A DNA stretch of 64,000 nucleotides from Paenibacillus vietnamensis (GTDB lineage: Bacteria; Bacillota; Bacilli; Paenibacillales; Paenibacillaceae): NCBI RefSeq assembly GCF_020169515.1, contig NZ_JAHMHW010000019.1:1-64000 (forward strand). The letters are read 5' to 3'. Each line of letters starts with the position of its first letter. Positions within the stretch are counted from its first letter, which is position 1. The notes under the pieces were generated by a model. The model was not told where the DNA came from, did not search any database, and saw nothing but the letters and a program-made list of their open reading frames with translations. Below, piece after piece: positions 53,149 to 62,203 of this stretch. The translations under genes were made by a program, and so were the position numbers.

Positions 53149-53430
53149 GACTTCTAATCGAAAAAGAAGCTTAACCGAATGGTGTTCGGACTCCTCGCGA
53201 CACGATGGGAGTGCTTACAGGGGACGACATCAGCCGCTTAAACTTGTATGCGCCGGGAAATGGGATTCGGCAATTTAGGAAATATTCTAACAATTGCGAA
53301 AACATTTCCCGGGGAAGCGCAGAATGCAACACAAACCCGACCGATTCGACAATCGCACCGGGAGAAATCCGAAAACCTGTCGAAACTCCGCTTGTTTAAA
53401 GGCATTATCGATATAAAAAGCGGGGCCGCT

Positions 53431-53460
53431 TTGCCAACTTCTCCCTCGGGGGATTATAAT
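53431..53460 (+). promoter_or_regulatory. Promoter of the MOSC gene
   Basis: -35 TTGCCA (53431-53436), 18-base spacer, -10 TATAAT (53455-53460), about 37 bases before the ATG. Confidence 0.7.
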
Positions 53461-53496
53461 GAAAAGATCAAATCGGTAGGGAGGCCTGAATCCGCA

Positions 53497-54162
53497 ATGG
53501 CGCAGCAACTCGAGGCGGCACGCCTCTTATCCTTAAATGTCGGAAAGCCTGCGGCGCTGGCTCACGGCGCGAAAGAGATTTTTTCCGGTATTTACAAATA
53601 CTCATCCGATACATCCCATACGCTAACGTTCACCGGACTGAGCGGGGACGGCCAAGGAGATACGGTTCATCACGGCGGTCCCGATAAGGCGGTTTGCGCT
53701 TATTTCGGCACTCGCTATCCTTATTGGCGGGAAATATTGAACTTGCCGTTCGAATACGGCGCTTTCGGCGAAAATTTTACGCTCTCGGACTGGACGGAGG
53801 ACGACCTGTGCATCGGCGATATCGTGGAGGCGGGGGACGTGCTTTTGCAGGTCAGCCAGCCCCGTCAGCCTTGCTACAAGCTGGGTCTGCGCCACGGGCT
53901 GCCTGATTTGCCTGCCATGGTACAGAGCCGGGGCTATACCGGTTTTTATTTCCGCGTACTGAAGGAAGGCAGCATGACAGCCGGCACGAAGCTTCGGCTG
54001 AAGCAAAGGCATCCGGCGGGAAAAACGATTGCGGAGGCCAATCGGCTGATGTATATCGATAAAGAAGACATAGAAGGCTTGCGCTCGCTGCTGGAGGTCA
54101 AGGAACTGGCGCAAAGCTGGCAGGACCAGCTGGGCAGCCGGCTGCAGCGTCTGGAGCAGTAA
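53497..54162 (+). CDS. MOSC-domain protein, YiiM-like
   Basis: 221 residues. The MOSC core (about 40-165) includes DTVHHGGPDKAVCAYF, GAFGENFTLSDW and the conserved Cys in QPRQPCYKLG, which binds molybdenum cofactor sulfur in this superfamily. It is the size of E. coli YiiM, which reduces N-hydroxylated bases. The ATG at 53497 is the only reasonable start; GGGAGG lies a rather long 12 bases upstream. Confidence 0.88.
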   Translation: MAQQLEAARLLSLNVGKPAALAHGAKEIFSGIYKYSSDTSHTLTFTGLSGDGQGDTVHHGGPDKAVCAYFGTRYPYWREILNLPFEYGAFGENFTLSDWTEDDLCIGDIVEAGDVLLQVSQPRQPCYKLGLRHGLPDLPAMVQSRGYTGFYFRVLKEGSMTAGTKLRLKQRHPAGKTIAEANRLMYIDKEDIEGLRSLLEVKELAQSWQDQLGSRLQRLEQ

Positions 54163-54191
54163 TACGAAGTTAGACCGAGGAGGCTTCACCT

Positions 54192-55175
54192 TTGAAAGTG
54201 CATACGGATTTTGATTCTTATTTGGCACAATACACGTTCGAAGCTCCCTGTGAGGTAGAACATAGAGAGAGCGGAATGAACAATACGACGCGTATGATCA
54301 AGTCGGGGAACGGCCGTTATGTGCTGCGGATCTATAACAACCATAAGGATGCGGACATCGCCAGGCTGGAGCATGAGGTGCTGGGGCAGCTGAGCCGGCA
54401 GGAGCTCCCGTTTCAGGTGCCGGTGCCCGTCCGGAACATGCTTGGAGAGACGGTCAGCATAGCGGAGGACGGCACGCTTTCTGCGCTGTTCCGTTACATT
54501 GAAGGCGAACGCCCCAGCGCCGGCAATCCGGCGCAACTATTATCGCTGGGCAGGGCGGCCGCGCAGCTTACTTCCGCTCTCAGCCGGATTTCGCCTGAAG
54601 GGAAGCCGCTTTACAGCCCGTATTACGAATTGGAAACCACGTATTCGGAGATGGACGAAGCGGCCTTTCTGAGCCTGTCCGATCGCACGGAGGAGCTGAA
54701 GGCGAGGCGTAAAGGCTTTGACCGGCTCCAAGCGGAGCGGAGAAAGCTGCTGGAGGAATGCGAAGCGCTATCCCGGCTGCCCAAGCAGTGGATCCACGGC
54801 GATCTCGTGCTTAACAATACGGTGGTCAGGGGCGACGAAATCGCAGGTGTGCTCGACTTTGAGTTCACCACCGTCGATGTCAGGCCGATGGAGCTTGCGG
54901 TCATCGCGGCCGATTTGATCAAAGCGGAGAACCCTTCCTTTGCAGAAAAGGTAAAAACGCTGCTCCGCGGCTATTTGCAATCGTTTCCATTGCCGGAAGA
55001 GGAGCTTGTCAGCCTGCCGTTGCTGATGAAGCTCAGATTTCTGGACGTCGCGCTCCACTTCGCGGTGCGTTTGCGGGACGGCCTTGACGGCACCGACGTT
55101 CTCTGCGGCATTATCGACTCATCCGACTACGGTTGTACCTGGATCAACGAACATTGGGAGGAGATGGAGCTATGA
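54192..55175 (+). CDS. Aminoglycoside-phosphotransferase-fold kinase
   Basis: 327 residues. The catalytic loop IHGDLVLNN (near residue 199) and the metal-binding LDFE (near 218) are the signature of the APH/choline-kinase/homoserine-kinase II fold. Early residues RYVLRIYN carry the ATP-site Lys/Arg equivalent. It probably phosphorylates a small hydroxylated metabolite; nothing indicates antibiotic resistance. TTG start nine bases after GGAGG. Overlaps the next gene by four bases. Confidence 0.83.
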   Translation: MKVHTDFDSYLAQYTFEAPCEVEHRESGMNNTTRMIKSGNGRYVLRIYNNHKDADIARLEHEVLGQLSRQELPFQVPVPVRNMLGETVSIAEDGTLSALFRYIEGERPSAGNPAQLLSLGRAAAQLTSALSRISPEGKPLYSPYYELETTYSEMDEAAFLSLSDRTEELKARRKGFDRLQAERRKLLEECEALSRLPKQWIHGDLVLNNTVVRGDEIAGVLDFEFTTVDVRPMELAVIAADLIKAENPSFAEKVKTLLRGYLQSFPLPEEELVSLPLLMKLRFLDVALHFAVRLRDGLDGTDVLCGIIDSSDYGCTWINEHWEEMEL

Positions 55176-56095
55176 GCCTGGCAGCTTCGCTTGGTTACGG
55201 AGAAAAGGACCGGCTGCTTATTGTAAATGCGGACGATTACGGCTTATGCCATTCGACGAATACGGGGATCCAGCAGCTGCTGCTGGAAGGCGCGGTCAGC
55301 TCGGCGACGATTATGATGCCATGCGGCTGGGCGAGAGAGGCGGCGTTATGGAGCGCCAGCTATCCGCAGGCGGACGTAGGGATTCATTTGACCTTTACGA
55401 GCGAATGGGACAGCTATAAGTGGGGACCTGTCAATCGGAACGGCGTCACCTCATCATTAACGGATAAAGAAGGTTATTTCCCGAAAGACAGCGCCAGCTT
55501 CGAGCGTCAGGCCGACCCGGATCAGGTGAAAGAGGAAATGACCGCCCAAATCGAAATGGCTTTATCGCTCGGGATGAAGCCTACGCATGCGGATAACCAT
55601 ATGGGCAGCCTTTATGGGCTGGCTACCGGCCGCAACTTCCTGCCGCAGGTGCTCGAGGTATGCGCTAAATTCGGCCTGCCGTTCCGGCTGCCGCGTTACT
55701 TGCAGCAGGATAACGGGGTGGTGGCGCCTCCCGAGCTGGAGGAGCAGGCAAGGCAGCTTGCAAGCCTGGCAGACTCGATGGGCGTCGTTATCCTAGATTA
55801 TTTGGCCGGCCTGCCGTTTTCGCTGCAGGCTGGCGAAACTTACGGCAGCCTGAAGGAAGAGATGAAGCGTCTGCTTCGGGGGCTTCGCCCGGGAGTGACG
55901 GAAATCATCATTCATCCTTCGCATGTCACCGAAGAGCTCCGTGCCTTCCACGGACAGCCGGAGAAGCGCGGCATGGAGCTGGAGCTGTTCCGCGACGAAG
56001 ACATTCGCCGTACTTTGCAGGAGGAGAACATCCGCCTTATCCGCTGGGGCGAGCTGCAGAGGCTGCAGCATGGCCGCAGCGGTCATCCGAACTAA
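55172..56095 (+). CDS. ChbG/YdjC-family carbohydrate deacetylase
   Basis: 307 residues. The metal site opens with IVNADDYGLCHSTN (Asp-Asp), continues with a His in DVGIHLTFTSEW and HADNHMG, and a late His in IIIHPSH. Members deacetylate chito-oligosaccharide or related sugars before hydrolysis. The ATG at 55172 overlaps the stop of the kinase gene and follows GGAGATGGAG; a start at 55133 would extend into that gene. The coupling suggests kinase and deacetylase act on the same sugar. Confidence 0.88.
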   Translation: MSLAASLGYGEKDRLLIVNADDYGLCHSTNTGIQQLLLEGAVSSATIMMPCGWAREAALWSASYPQADVGIHLTFTSEWDSYKWGPVNRNGVTSSLTDKEGYFPKDSASFERQADPDQVKEEMTAQIEMALSLGMKPTHADNHMGSLYGLATGRNFLPQVLEVCAKFGLPFRLPRYLQQDNGVVAPPELEEQARQLASLADSMGVVILDYLAGLPFSLQAGETYGSLKEEMKRLLRGLRPGVTEIIIHPSHVTEELRAFHGQPEKRGMELELFRDEDIRRTLQEENIRLIRWGELQRLQHGRSGHPN

Positions 56096-56116
56096 CGAAA
56101 AAGGAGCTGCTCGTAA

Positions 56117-57076
56117 ATGTCATTTGAAGCTGTCATGTCGCTTGCCGAGCAAGTGAAGGCCAATATCGGCAAGGTGATCGTAGGGAAGGAAGAGGTTGTC
56201 GATTTTTTGTTAATCGGGTTAATTACCTCCGGTCATGTGCTGCTGGAGGATGTTCCGGGAACGGGAAAGACGCTGCTTGCGAAATCGCTTGCCAAATCGG
56301 TTTCATTGTCGTTTAAGCGCATACAATTCACGCCGGATTTGCTGCCGTCGGATCTTAGCGGCATTCATTTTTATAATCAGAAGCTTGGCGAATTCGAATT
56401 TCGGGCCGGGCCTCTCTTTACGAATTTGCTGTTAGCCGACGAGATTAACCGTGCGACGCCGCGAACGCAATCGAGCCTCCTCGAGTGTATGGAGGAAAGG
56501 CAAATCAGCCTTGACGGCGAAACGAAGCAGCTTCAAAAACCGTTTATGGTTATCGCAACACAAAATCCGGTCGAGCACCAAGGCACCTTTCCTTTGCCCG
56601 AAGCTCAGCTTGACCGCTTCCTGTTCAAAATCAAAATGGGATATCCATCGACCGAAGAGGGGATGCTGCTGCTGAAGCGCTTTAAGGACAACGATCCGCT
56701 TGCCCGGCTTGAGCCGGTGGCCGGAATGAATGACATTCTAAAGGCACAGCAGGCTTATGCCGGGGTAAAGGTGACGGATGACGTCCTTCGTTATATGCTG
56801 CAAATCGTCGAACAAACGAGATTGTGTGAGGAGGTATCGGTTGGCGTAAGCCCGCGAGGCAGCCAGGCTCTGCTTCGTGCGTGTCAGGTCCACGCGATTT
56901 TGAGGGGCCGCGATTTCGTGACGCCGGACGATGTCAAGGCGATGGCGGTTCCTGTTCTTGCTCACCGGCTGGCGCTGCGCGGGATGGCGCGGAATACAGG
57001 CAGCGCCGACGGCATCATCGAGCAAATTGTGAACCGCACGGCCGTGCCTGCTGAAGCAGGCATGACCGTCGGTTAG
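56117..57076 (+). CDS. MoxR-family AAA+ ATPase
   Basis: 319 residues. Walker A EDVPGTGKTLLAKSLA (about 44-59), Walker B LLADEINRA, sensor ATQNPVEHQGTFPLPEAQLDRF and the C-terminal lid are all present. MoxR ATPases act as chaperones for partner complexes encoded next to them, here the DUF58 and DUF4129 proteins. First gene of the three-gene operon. Confidence 0.93.
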   Translation: MSFEAVMSLAEQVKANIGKVIVGKEEVVDFLLIGLITSGHVLLEDVPGTGKTLLAKSLAKSVSLSFKRIQFTPDLLPSDLSGIHFYNQKLGEFEFRAGPLFTNLLLADEINRATPRTQSSLLECMEERQISLDGETKQLQKPFMVIATQNPVEHQGTFPLPEAQLDRFLFKIKMGYPSTEEGMLLLKRFKDNDPLARLEPVAGMNDILKAQQAYAGVKVTDDVLRYMLQIVEQTRLCEEVSVGVSPRGSQALLRACQVHAILRGRDFVTPDDVKAMAVPVLAHRLALRGMARNTGSADGIIEQIVNRTAVPAEAGMTVG

Positions 57077-57087
57077 GCGCCGCCGCG

Positions 57088-58203
57088 ATGATTTTATTCT
57101 GGTTTATCGTCGCCGCAGCCGCCATCCTGCTGGCGCAGAGCAAGCTGTTTAAGAGCCGCGTGCTCCGCCAAATCGAGTACAGGCGTCATTTTCAGAGCAA
57201 AGCCTGCTTCCGCGGCGATCAGGTCGAGCTGGTCGAGAAAATATCGAATGCGAAGTGGCTGCCGGTTCCCTGGCTCCGAGTGGAATCGCAGCTGTCCTCC
57301 CATCTTCATTTTCAAAAGCAGGAAAACTTTCAGGTGAGCAGCGGACAGCTTTACCAGAATCATAAAAGTTTCTTCAGCTTGCCGCCTTACACGAAAATTA
57401 CCCGCAAGCATAAAATTACATGCGCCAAAAGAGGCTGGTACCAGCTGCACACGGTTACGCTGACAGGCGGGGATCCGCTCGGCCTTACAAATGCGACAAA
57501 GCAGATCCCGCTCGAGAGCCGGATGCTCGTTTATCCGCGCCCGGCCGAGGTTCCGATAAGCGAGCTGCCGTATCACAGCTGGCAGGGCGACCGGTCCGTG
57601 CGGCGCTGGATTATTAACGACCCGTTCGTGATTGCGGGCGTTAGGGACTATCAGGCGGGAGACACGTACAAGCAGATCAATTGGAAGGCGACGGCCAAAA
57701 CCGGGCGGATGCAGGTGCATCAGCATGATTTTACAGCGGACCGAAGGCTTATGATCTATTTGAATGTGGATGATGCTGAAGGGATGTGGCGCAGCGTAAC
57801 GGACGAGGCGCTCATCGAGCACGGCATCGAATGGGCGGCAGGCGCAGCGGAAGCGGTTATCGGACAAGGGATGGATGTCGGCTTCGCCGCCAATATGCCA
57901 CTCTCGGGCTCGCGTGAGAGCGTCCGGATCGAGCCGCGCGGCGGTCACGAGCAGCTGATCGGGCTGTTCGAATGTATGGCTATGCTTCAAATCGAGCGTA
58001 CCGAGCTGTTTCACCAGCTGCTGCAGGCCGAGGCGGACAGCGGATTCCGCGAGCGGGACGTTCTCGTCATTTCGAGCTATTGGAACGACGCGCTGGAGAA
58101 GCAGGCCGAAAGGCTGCGCTGGAACGGGAATGCGGTGGCGGTATGGCTGCTTACGGACAAGGCGCGCCGGCATTTCTCCGGCAGGGAAGAGGCGGGCGCA
58201 TGA
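57088..58203 (+). CDS. DUF58 protein of the MoxR operon
   Basis: 371 residues. A hydrophobic N-terminal segment anchors it; the DUF58 signature GDRSVRRWIINDPFVIAGVRDYQAGDTYKQINWKATAKT lies near residues 170-207, split here as GDRSVRRWI, GVRDYQAGD and INWKATAKT. Family members are von-Willebrand-A-like partners of MoxR. The ribosome site is weak (TTAGG), so translation probably relies on the preceding gene 11 bases away. Confidence 0.88.
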   Translation: MILFWFIVAAAAILLAQSKLFKSRVLRQIEYRRHFQSKACFRGDQVELVEKISNAKWLPVPWLRVESQLSSHLHFQKQENFQVSSGQLYQNHKSFFSLPPYTKITRKHKITCAKRGWYQLHTVTLTGGDPLGLTNATKQIPLESRMLVYPRPAEVPISELPYHSWQGDRSVRRWIINDPFVIAGVRDYQAGDTYKQINWKATAKTGRMQVHQHDFTADRRLMIYLNVDDAEGMWRSVTDEALIEHGIEWAAGAAEAVIGQGMDVGFAANMPLSGSRESVRIEPRGGHEQLIGLFECMAMLQIERTELFHQLLQAEADSGFRERDVLVISSYWNDALEKQAERLRWNGNAVAVWLLTDKARRHFSGREEAGA

Positions 58204-59555
58204 GCCGCGTACGTTCGGAATCGCCGCTTATTCCTCTGCTAAAAGGGATGCTCGAAGTGTTTTATTTCTTGCCTGTTCTGCTTGCCGCTGCCGTCTATGT
58301 GCTGCCGACGTCGCAGGTATGGGCATGGATTGCCACCTTGCCGCTGTGTTACGGGGCGGCGGCGCTCATGATTGCAAAGTTAACGCAAATACGATTGATC
58401 GGACGGTACGCTCTAACTCTCGGTATCGGGGCCGTTCATGCGCTCCTGCTTTACGGCATGTGGTCATCGGACCAGAAGCTTTATTCTCTGATCATAACCT
58501 TTGGCATTGGAGCCTTAGCCGCCAGTAGGGGAGCTTCGATGGTTTTGCACGGCTGGACCATGTCGTTTCCGAATCTGGCTTTTCTGTCCGGCATTGCCTC
58601 CTACGCAGTCTTTCAGCCGCTAAAACTGTTTATGCTGCAAAAAGCGGCCGCTTATAACCCTTTATTGGTTATATGCGGGATTGCAGCTGTCGTCCTGTTT
58701 TTCTTCCTGGCGAATGAGAGGCATCTCGACAGCGAAACCGTGGACACGGCCGCAACGCCGGCTACCGCAGCCTTCAAACGGCAAAACCGTATCCTCGTGT
58801 TCATTCTTTCGGCCATCATGGTCGTCCTAGCCTTATTCCGGCAAATCCAGCAGGCTGTTGAAGGCTGGTTTCGTTCGCTGTTTGAGCGCCTGGCGGATTG
58901 GTTGAACCGGCCGCCGAAGGAGCCTCCCGTCCCGGAACAGCCGCCTGAGCAGGCGCCTCCCGTTATACCCGGCGCCGAGGAGACGGGGCCTCCTCCGGAG
59001 TGGATGACGGTACTGGAGCAGCTGTTGAAAGTCGCCGCCATCGTCTTGTTAGCTGCCGGAGCTGTATTCTTGCTGACGATCCTCCTTCGCAAGCTGTATG
59101 GAGCGGCAAAAAAGCTTATGGCAAGGCTGCTCGAAAGAGAGGCGGACCGGAAGGAAAACGATGCCGGTTACACGGATGAGATCGAACATTTTATGTCGTT
59201 AACTAAGCTCGGCAAGCAGATACGCGGACAATTAAAAAGTCTGCTGCCGCAAAAGTCCGGCCGGGATAAGGGCTGGAAGGAGCTTGCGAGCGATGCGGAC
59301 AAAATCAGGTTCATTTACGCCCGTTTGCTGAGGAAACAGGCTGAAAGAGGGCACGGCGCGCCTGCCAATCATACACCGCGCGAAGTCGGGCAGCGGCTTG
59401 CCGATGCCGGTAGCGGCGGGGGAGACAAACAAACGATTGAAACGTTTATTGGCGTATACGAACGCGTACGCTACGGCGAGAAACAACCGGGCTCCGGACA
59501 GGCGGAGCAATTCAAGAATCAGCTGCTCGGGGATAAACCCGGCGCCAACGGCTGA
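58200..59555 (+). CDS. Membrane protein with DUF4129 tail, TgpA-like without the catalytic core
   Basis: 451 residues. Five to seven membrane segments in the first 220 residues, a Pro-rich stretch (about 238-268), another membrane segment (about 275-297) and a cytoplasmic DUF4129-like end (IRFIYARLLRKQ, HTPREVGQRL, YERVRYGE). The usual third member of MoxR-DUF58 operons (YebA/TgpA) has a transglutaminase core between the membrane part and the last helix; here the Pro-rich stretch takes its place and no Cys-His-Asp triad is seen. Overlaps the DUF58 gene by four bases. Confidence 0.8.
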   Translation: MSRVRSESPLIPLLKGMLEVFYFLPVLLAAAVYVLPTSQVWAWIATLPLCYGAAALMIAKLTQIRLIGRYALTLGIGAVHALLLYGMWSSDQKLYSLIITFGIGALAASRGASMVLHGWTMSFPNLAFLSGIASYAVFQPLKLFMLQKAAAYNPLLVICGIAAVVLFFFLANERHLDSETVDTAATPATAAFKRQNRILVFILSAIMVVLALFRQIQQAVEGWFRSLFERLADWLNRPPKEPPVPEQPPEQAPPVIPGAEETGPPPEWMTVLEQLLKVAAIVLLAAGAVFLLTILLRKLYGAAKKLMARLLEREADRKENDAGYTDEIEHFMSLTKLGKQIRGQLKSLLPQKSGRDKGWKELASDADKIRFIYARLLRKQAERGHGAPANHTPREVGQRLADAGSGGGDKQTIETFIGVYERVRYGEKQPGSGQAEQFKNQLLGDKPGANG

Positions 59556-59566
59556 CGCCGGCCTTT
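59539..59566 (+). terminator. Weak terminator at the end of the MoxR operon
   Basis: CCGGCG (59539-59544) pairs with CGCCGG (59556-59561) across the stop codon, followed by CCTTTT. Confidence 0.5.
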
Positions 59567-59624
59567 TGAAGCAAAAAAGACATAGCGGCTCATGTTGGAG
59601 GCCACTGAAAAAGTTCGCCATTTA

Positions 59625-59673
59625 GTAAAAGGTACAGTTCTTCAAGAAAATTGAAGAGGCTGTACCTTTTTAC
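59625..59673. repeat. Subterminal hairpin at the left end of the IS
   Basis: GTAAAAGGTACAG pairs with CTGTACCTTTTTAC (with an inner CTTCAA/TTGAAG stem). It probably blocks read-through transcription from flanking genes into the transposase. Confidence 0.75.
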
Positions 59674-59711
59674 CGTTTAATGGAGTCATCACGAAAAGCG
59701 GGTGAGAGCGG

Positions 59712-60886
59712 ATGATTCGGCAACAACAAACTTTTGTTTTGAGTCCTTATGCGGCACTGTATGACATCGTCGTTCCGAAGGACAATATGCTCCGTCAAAT
59801 CAACGAACTGGTAGACTTCAATTTCATTTATGAAGAACTAGAGGCGAAATATTGTTTGGACAATGGACGTAACGCCATTGATCCCATTCGCATGTTTAAA
59901 TATTTGCTGCTGAAAACGATCTTTGAATTGTCGGACGTAGACATTGTCGAACGCTCTAAGTACGACATGTCGTTCAAATACTTCCTCGGCATGGCTCCGG
60001 AGGATCCCGTTATCAACCCGAGCTCCCTGACAAAATTCCGCAAACTGCGGTTGAAAGATATGAATTTATTGGACATGCTCATTGGTAAGACGGTGGCTCT
60101 TGCTATCGAGCAGAATATTCTGAAGAGCAACTCCATCATCGTTGACGCTACGCATACGAAAGCGCGCTACAATCAGAAGTCACCGCAAGAAATCCTGCAA
60201 GATCGTGCGCGGAAATTGCGTAAAGCCGTGTATACCATGGATGAGTCGGCTAAATCCAAGATGCCAGCCAAGAACACTACCGATGTACTCGAAGACGAAA
60301 TCGAGTATTGCCAAAAACTCGTCGCCGCATGCAGATCAAGACCGTCATTGGAGATACAGCTTACTCCGAAAAGGATAATATTTCATACACGAAGAGTAAT
60401 GAGATTGAACTTGTAGCGAAACTCAATCCACTCATTACGCAAGGTAACCGTAAGAAGGAAGATGAATTTCTGTTCAACAAGGATGCAGGCATGTACGTTT
60501 GCCCAGCTGGTCATATGGCCATCCGTAAAGCTCGGCAAGGCAAGAAAGGTGTCGGTACAAACCAAAAAAACACATACTTTTTTGAAGTGGAGCAATGCAA
60601 GCGTTGTCCACTCAAGGAAGGTTGCTACAAAGAAGGTGCTAAAAGCAAGACTTATTCCGTTTCGATTAAATCCGAAGAACACTCGGAACAGATAGCATTC
60701 CAAGAGACAGAATATTTCAAGGAAAAGTCCAGGGAACGTTACAAAATTGAAGCAAAGAACAGTGAACTCAAACATGGACACGGGTATGATGTAGCCACAT
60801 CCTCGGGTTTGCTTGGCATGCAATTGCAAGGCGCAATGACGATATTCGCTGTAAATCTAAAACGGATATTGAAGCTAACGGATTAA
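59712..60886 (+). pseudogene. IS1182-type transposase, internally deleted and frameshifted
   Basis: The first part (from ATG 59712 to about 60340) encodes the N-terminal DUF772 domain and first DDE strand (NSIIVDATHTKARYN). The second part, in another frame from about 60330 to 60886, encodes KTVIGDTAYSEKDN, a cysteine-rich CPAGH...CKRCPLKEGC segment and the C-terminal ELKHGHGYD block. The join falls at GCCGCATGCAG (about 60328-60338). Relative to intact IS1182 transposases, roughly 80 residues between EYCQKLV and KTVIGD are missing and the frame changes, so no active enzyme is made. Confidence 0.88.
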
Positions 60887-60918
60887 TAAATCCGAAAATC
60901 TCATTTGTGTAGGGTTTA

Positions 60919-60966
60919 AAAAAGAAGACATCCGTCCCAAAAATGGGAAATGGATGTCTTCTTTTT
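60919..60966. terminator. Strong hairpin at the right end of the IS
   Basis: AAAAAGAAGACATCC pairs with GGATGTCTTCTTTTT, with an inner CCCA/TGGG. A-run and T-run let it terminate transcription both ways, including from ypdA. Confidence 0.85.
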
Positions 60967-61017
60967 GTAATTGGTGCATGCCAATTAAGGAAAATCGTAA
61001 GTTCTTCAGCGGCCTCC

Positions 61018-62007
61018 TCATGTTGCCGTCATGTCTTTTTTTTGCGTCAGATGCGCCGCGATTTTATGCCCGTGATAACGGCCGGATTCGATGAAGATTT
61101 CATTCGCCTCGTGACGCGAAGCGACGACTCCTGCCAAATAGACGCCCGGCACGTTCGTCTCCATCGTATCCTCGTTGAACGTCGGATAACCTTCTGCTTC
61201 TATCGTAACGCCCGTTTCGGCCAGAAAATTCCGGTCGGGATGAAAGCCGGTCAGCGCCAGCACAAAATCGTTGGCGATTTGCTGCTCCCCTTTAGGGCCG
61301 TGTACAGTAATGTCGTCGTTTCCGATATGTGTGACGGTCGAGCGAAACAGCATCGAGATTACCCCTTTGGCGACCTTGCTTTCAAAGCCCGGCCTCACCC
61401 AAGGTTTGATGCTGGAGGAATAATGATCCCCGCGGTATACAACGGTAACCTCGGCACCGACCCGCTCGAGCTCGAGAGCCGCATCGATCGCCGAATTGCT
61501 GCCGCCGATGATAGCCACCTTCATTCCGGCATACGGATGGGCCTCGCGGAAAAAATGGCTGACCTTGGCCAGCTGCTCGCCGGAAATGCCGAGCTCGTTC
61601 GGATGGTCGAAATAGCCTGTAGCGATGACGACATATCGGGTATAGAACGAGCATGGCTGTCCAAACCGGTCCTCTCCCTCCAGAAGAAAACCTCCGCTCT
61701 GCTTGACGATGCGGGTAATCGCCGTGTAAGGCCGGATGCGAAGCTGATGGCGCTGCGCTGCCGTCCGGTAATAATTTAATGCTTCAAGCCGAGAAGGCTT
61801 GTCGTTCGCCGTCGTAAACGGAATCCCTCCGATTTCTAACAATTCCGGAGTGCTGAAAAAATGCATGTATGTCGGATACTGCGAAATGGAATGGACGAGA
61901 TTTCTTTTTTCAATGACGAGCGGCCGCAGTCCGATCCGCTGCAGCTCGATGGCGGCGGCCAGGCCGCAGGGGCCCGCGCCGATAATGATCGCTTCCTCTA
62001 CATGCAC
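61018..62007 (-). CDS. ypdA: YpdA-type bacillithiol disulfide reductase
   Basis: 329 residues, a flavoprotein close to Bacillus YpdA (Bdr), which uses NADPH to regenerate bacillithiol from its disulfide. The FAD motif IIIGAGPCGLAAAI contains the YpdA-specific Cys; NADPH motif IIGGSNSAIDAALE and late GVYLAGV are intact. The start is GTG at 62007, nine bases after GGGAGGG; an upstream TTG abuts the site. The stop codon lies inside the target duplication of the adjacent IS, so the reading frame ends exactly at the element. Confidence 0.92.
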   Translation of the reverse strand: MHVEEAIIIGAGPCGLAAAIELQRIGLRPLVIEKRNLVHSISQYPTYMHFFSTPELLEIGGIPFTTANDKPSRLEALNYYRTAAQRHQLRIRPYTAITRIVKQSGGFLLEGEDRFGQPCSFYTRYVVIATGYFDHPNELGISGEQLAKVSHFFREAHPYAGMKVAIIGGSNSAIDAALELERVGAEVTVVYRGDHYSSSIKPWVRPGFESKVAKGVISMLFRSTVTHIGNDDITVHGPKGEQQIANDFVLALTGFHPDRNFLAETGVTIEAEGYPTFNEDTMETNVPGVYLAGVVASRHEANEIFIESGRYHGHKIAAHLTQKKDMTAT

Positions 62008-62114
62008 GAAATAGTTCCCTCCCAAGCGGCAATTTGAGTAGTATTATGGATAATAAGTTCTCGCTCATTTTACTGCGTGAAACAATGAGATGCAAATTTG
62101 GATTTTTGACTCTC

Positions 62115-62142
62115 TTGTTCAACCAAAGGAATATTGTATAAT
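62115..62142 (+). promoter_or_regulatory. Promoter of the 180-residue conserved gene
   Basis: -35 TTGTTC (62115-62120), 16-base spacer, -10 TATAAT (62137-62142), about 62 bases before the ATG. Confidence 0.6.
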
Positions 62143-62203
62143 AATGTGGAATCGTTTTTTACAATCTAGTAACCTACATTCCAACGAGGAGGAGATAGAT
62201 CGC

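Larger units (their letters stand above)
53084..53496. other. 413-base gap before the MOSC gene
   Basis: Contains the terminator of the preceding gene (53113-53148), a small CCGAA/TTCGG inverted repeat (53175-53189), and the MOSC promoter at its right end. ORFs of up to 64 codons here lack ribosome sites. I see no known riboswitch. Confidence 0.55.
59597..61017 (+). mobile_element. IS1182-family insertion sequence, decayed
   Basis: About 1.42 kb. The left end GGAGGCCACTGAAAAAGTT (59597-59615) and right end AAGTTCTTCAGCGGCCTCC (60999-61017) are imperfect terminal inverted repeats (16 of 19 match). Direct repeats TCATGTT flank it (59590-59596 and 61018-61024), so the insertion junctions are intact. 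Subterminal hairpins lie inside both ends. The transposase gene is interrupted, so the element cannot move on its own. Confidence 0.85.

Noticed and set aside
53175..53189. CCGAATGGTGTTCGG as a LexA box
   Set aside because: The CGAA/TTCG arms are separated by five bases instead of six, and there is no promoter around it.
53205..53399. 64-codon ORF before the MOSC gene
   Set aside because: No ribosome site before its ATG and no recognisable protein pattern.
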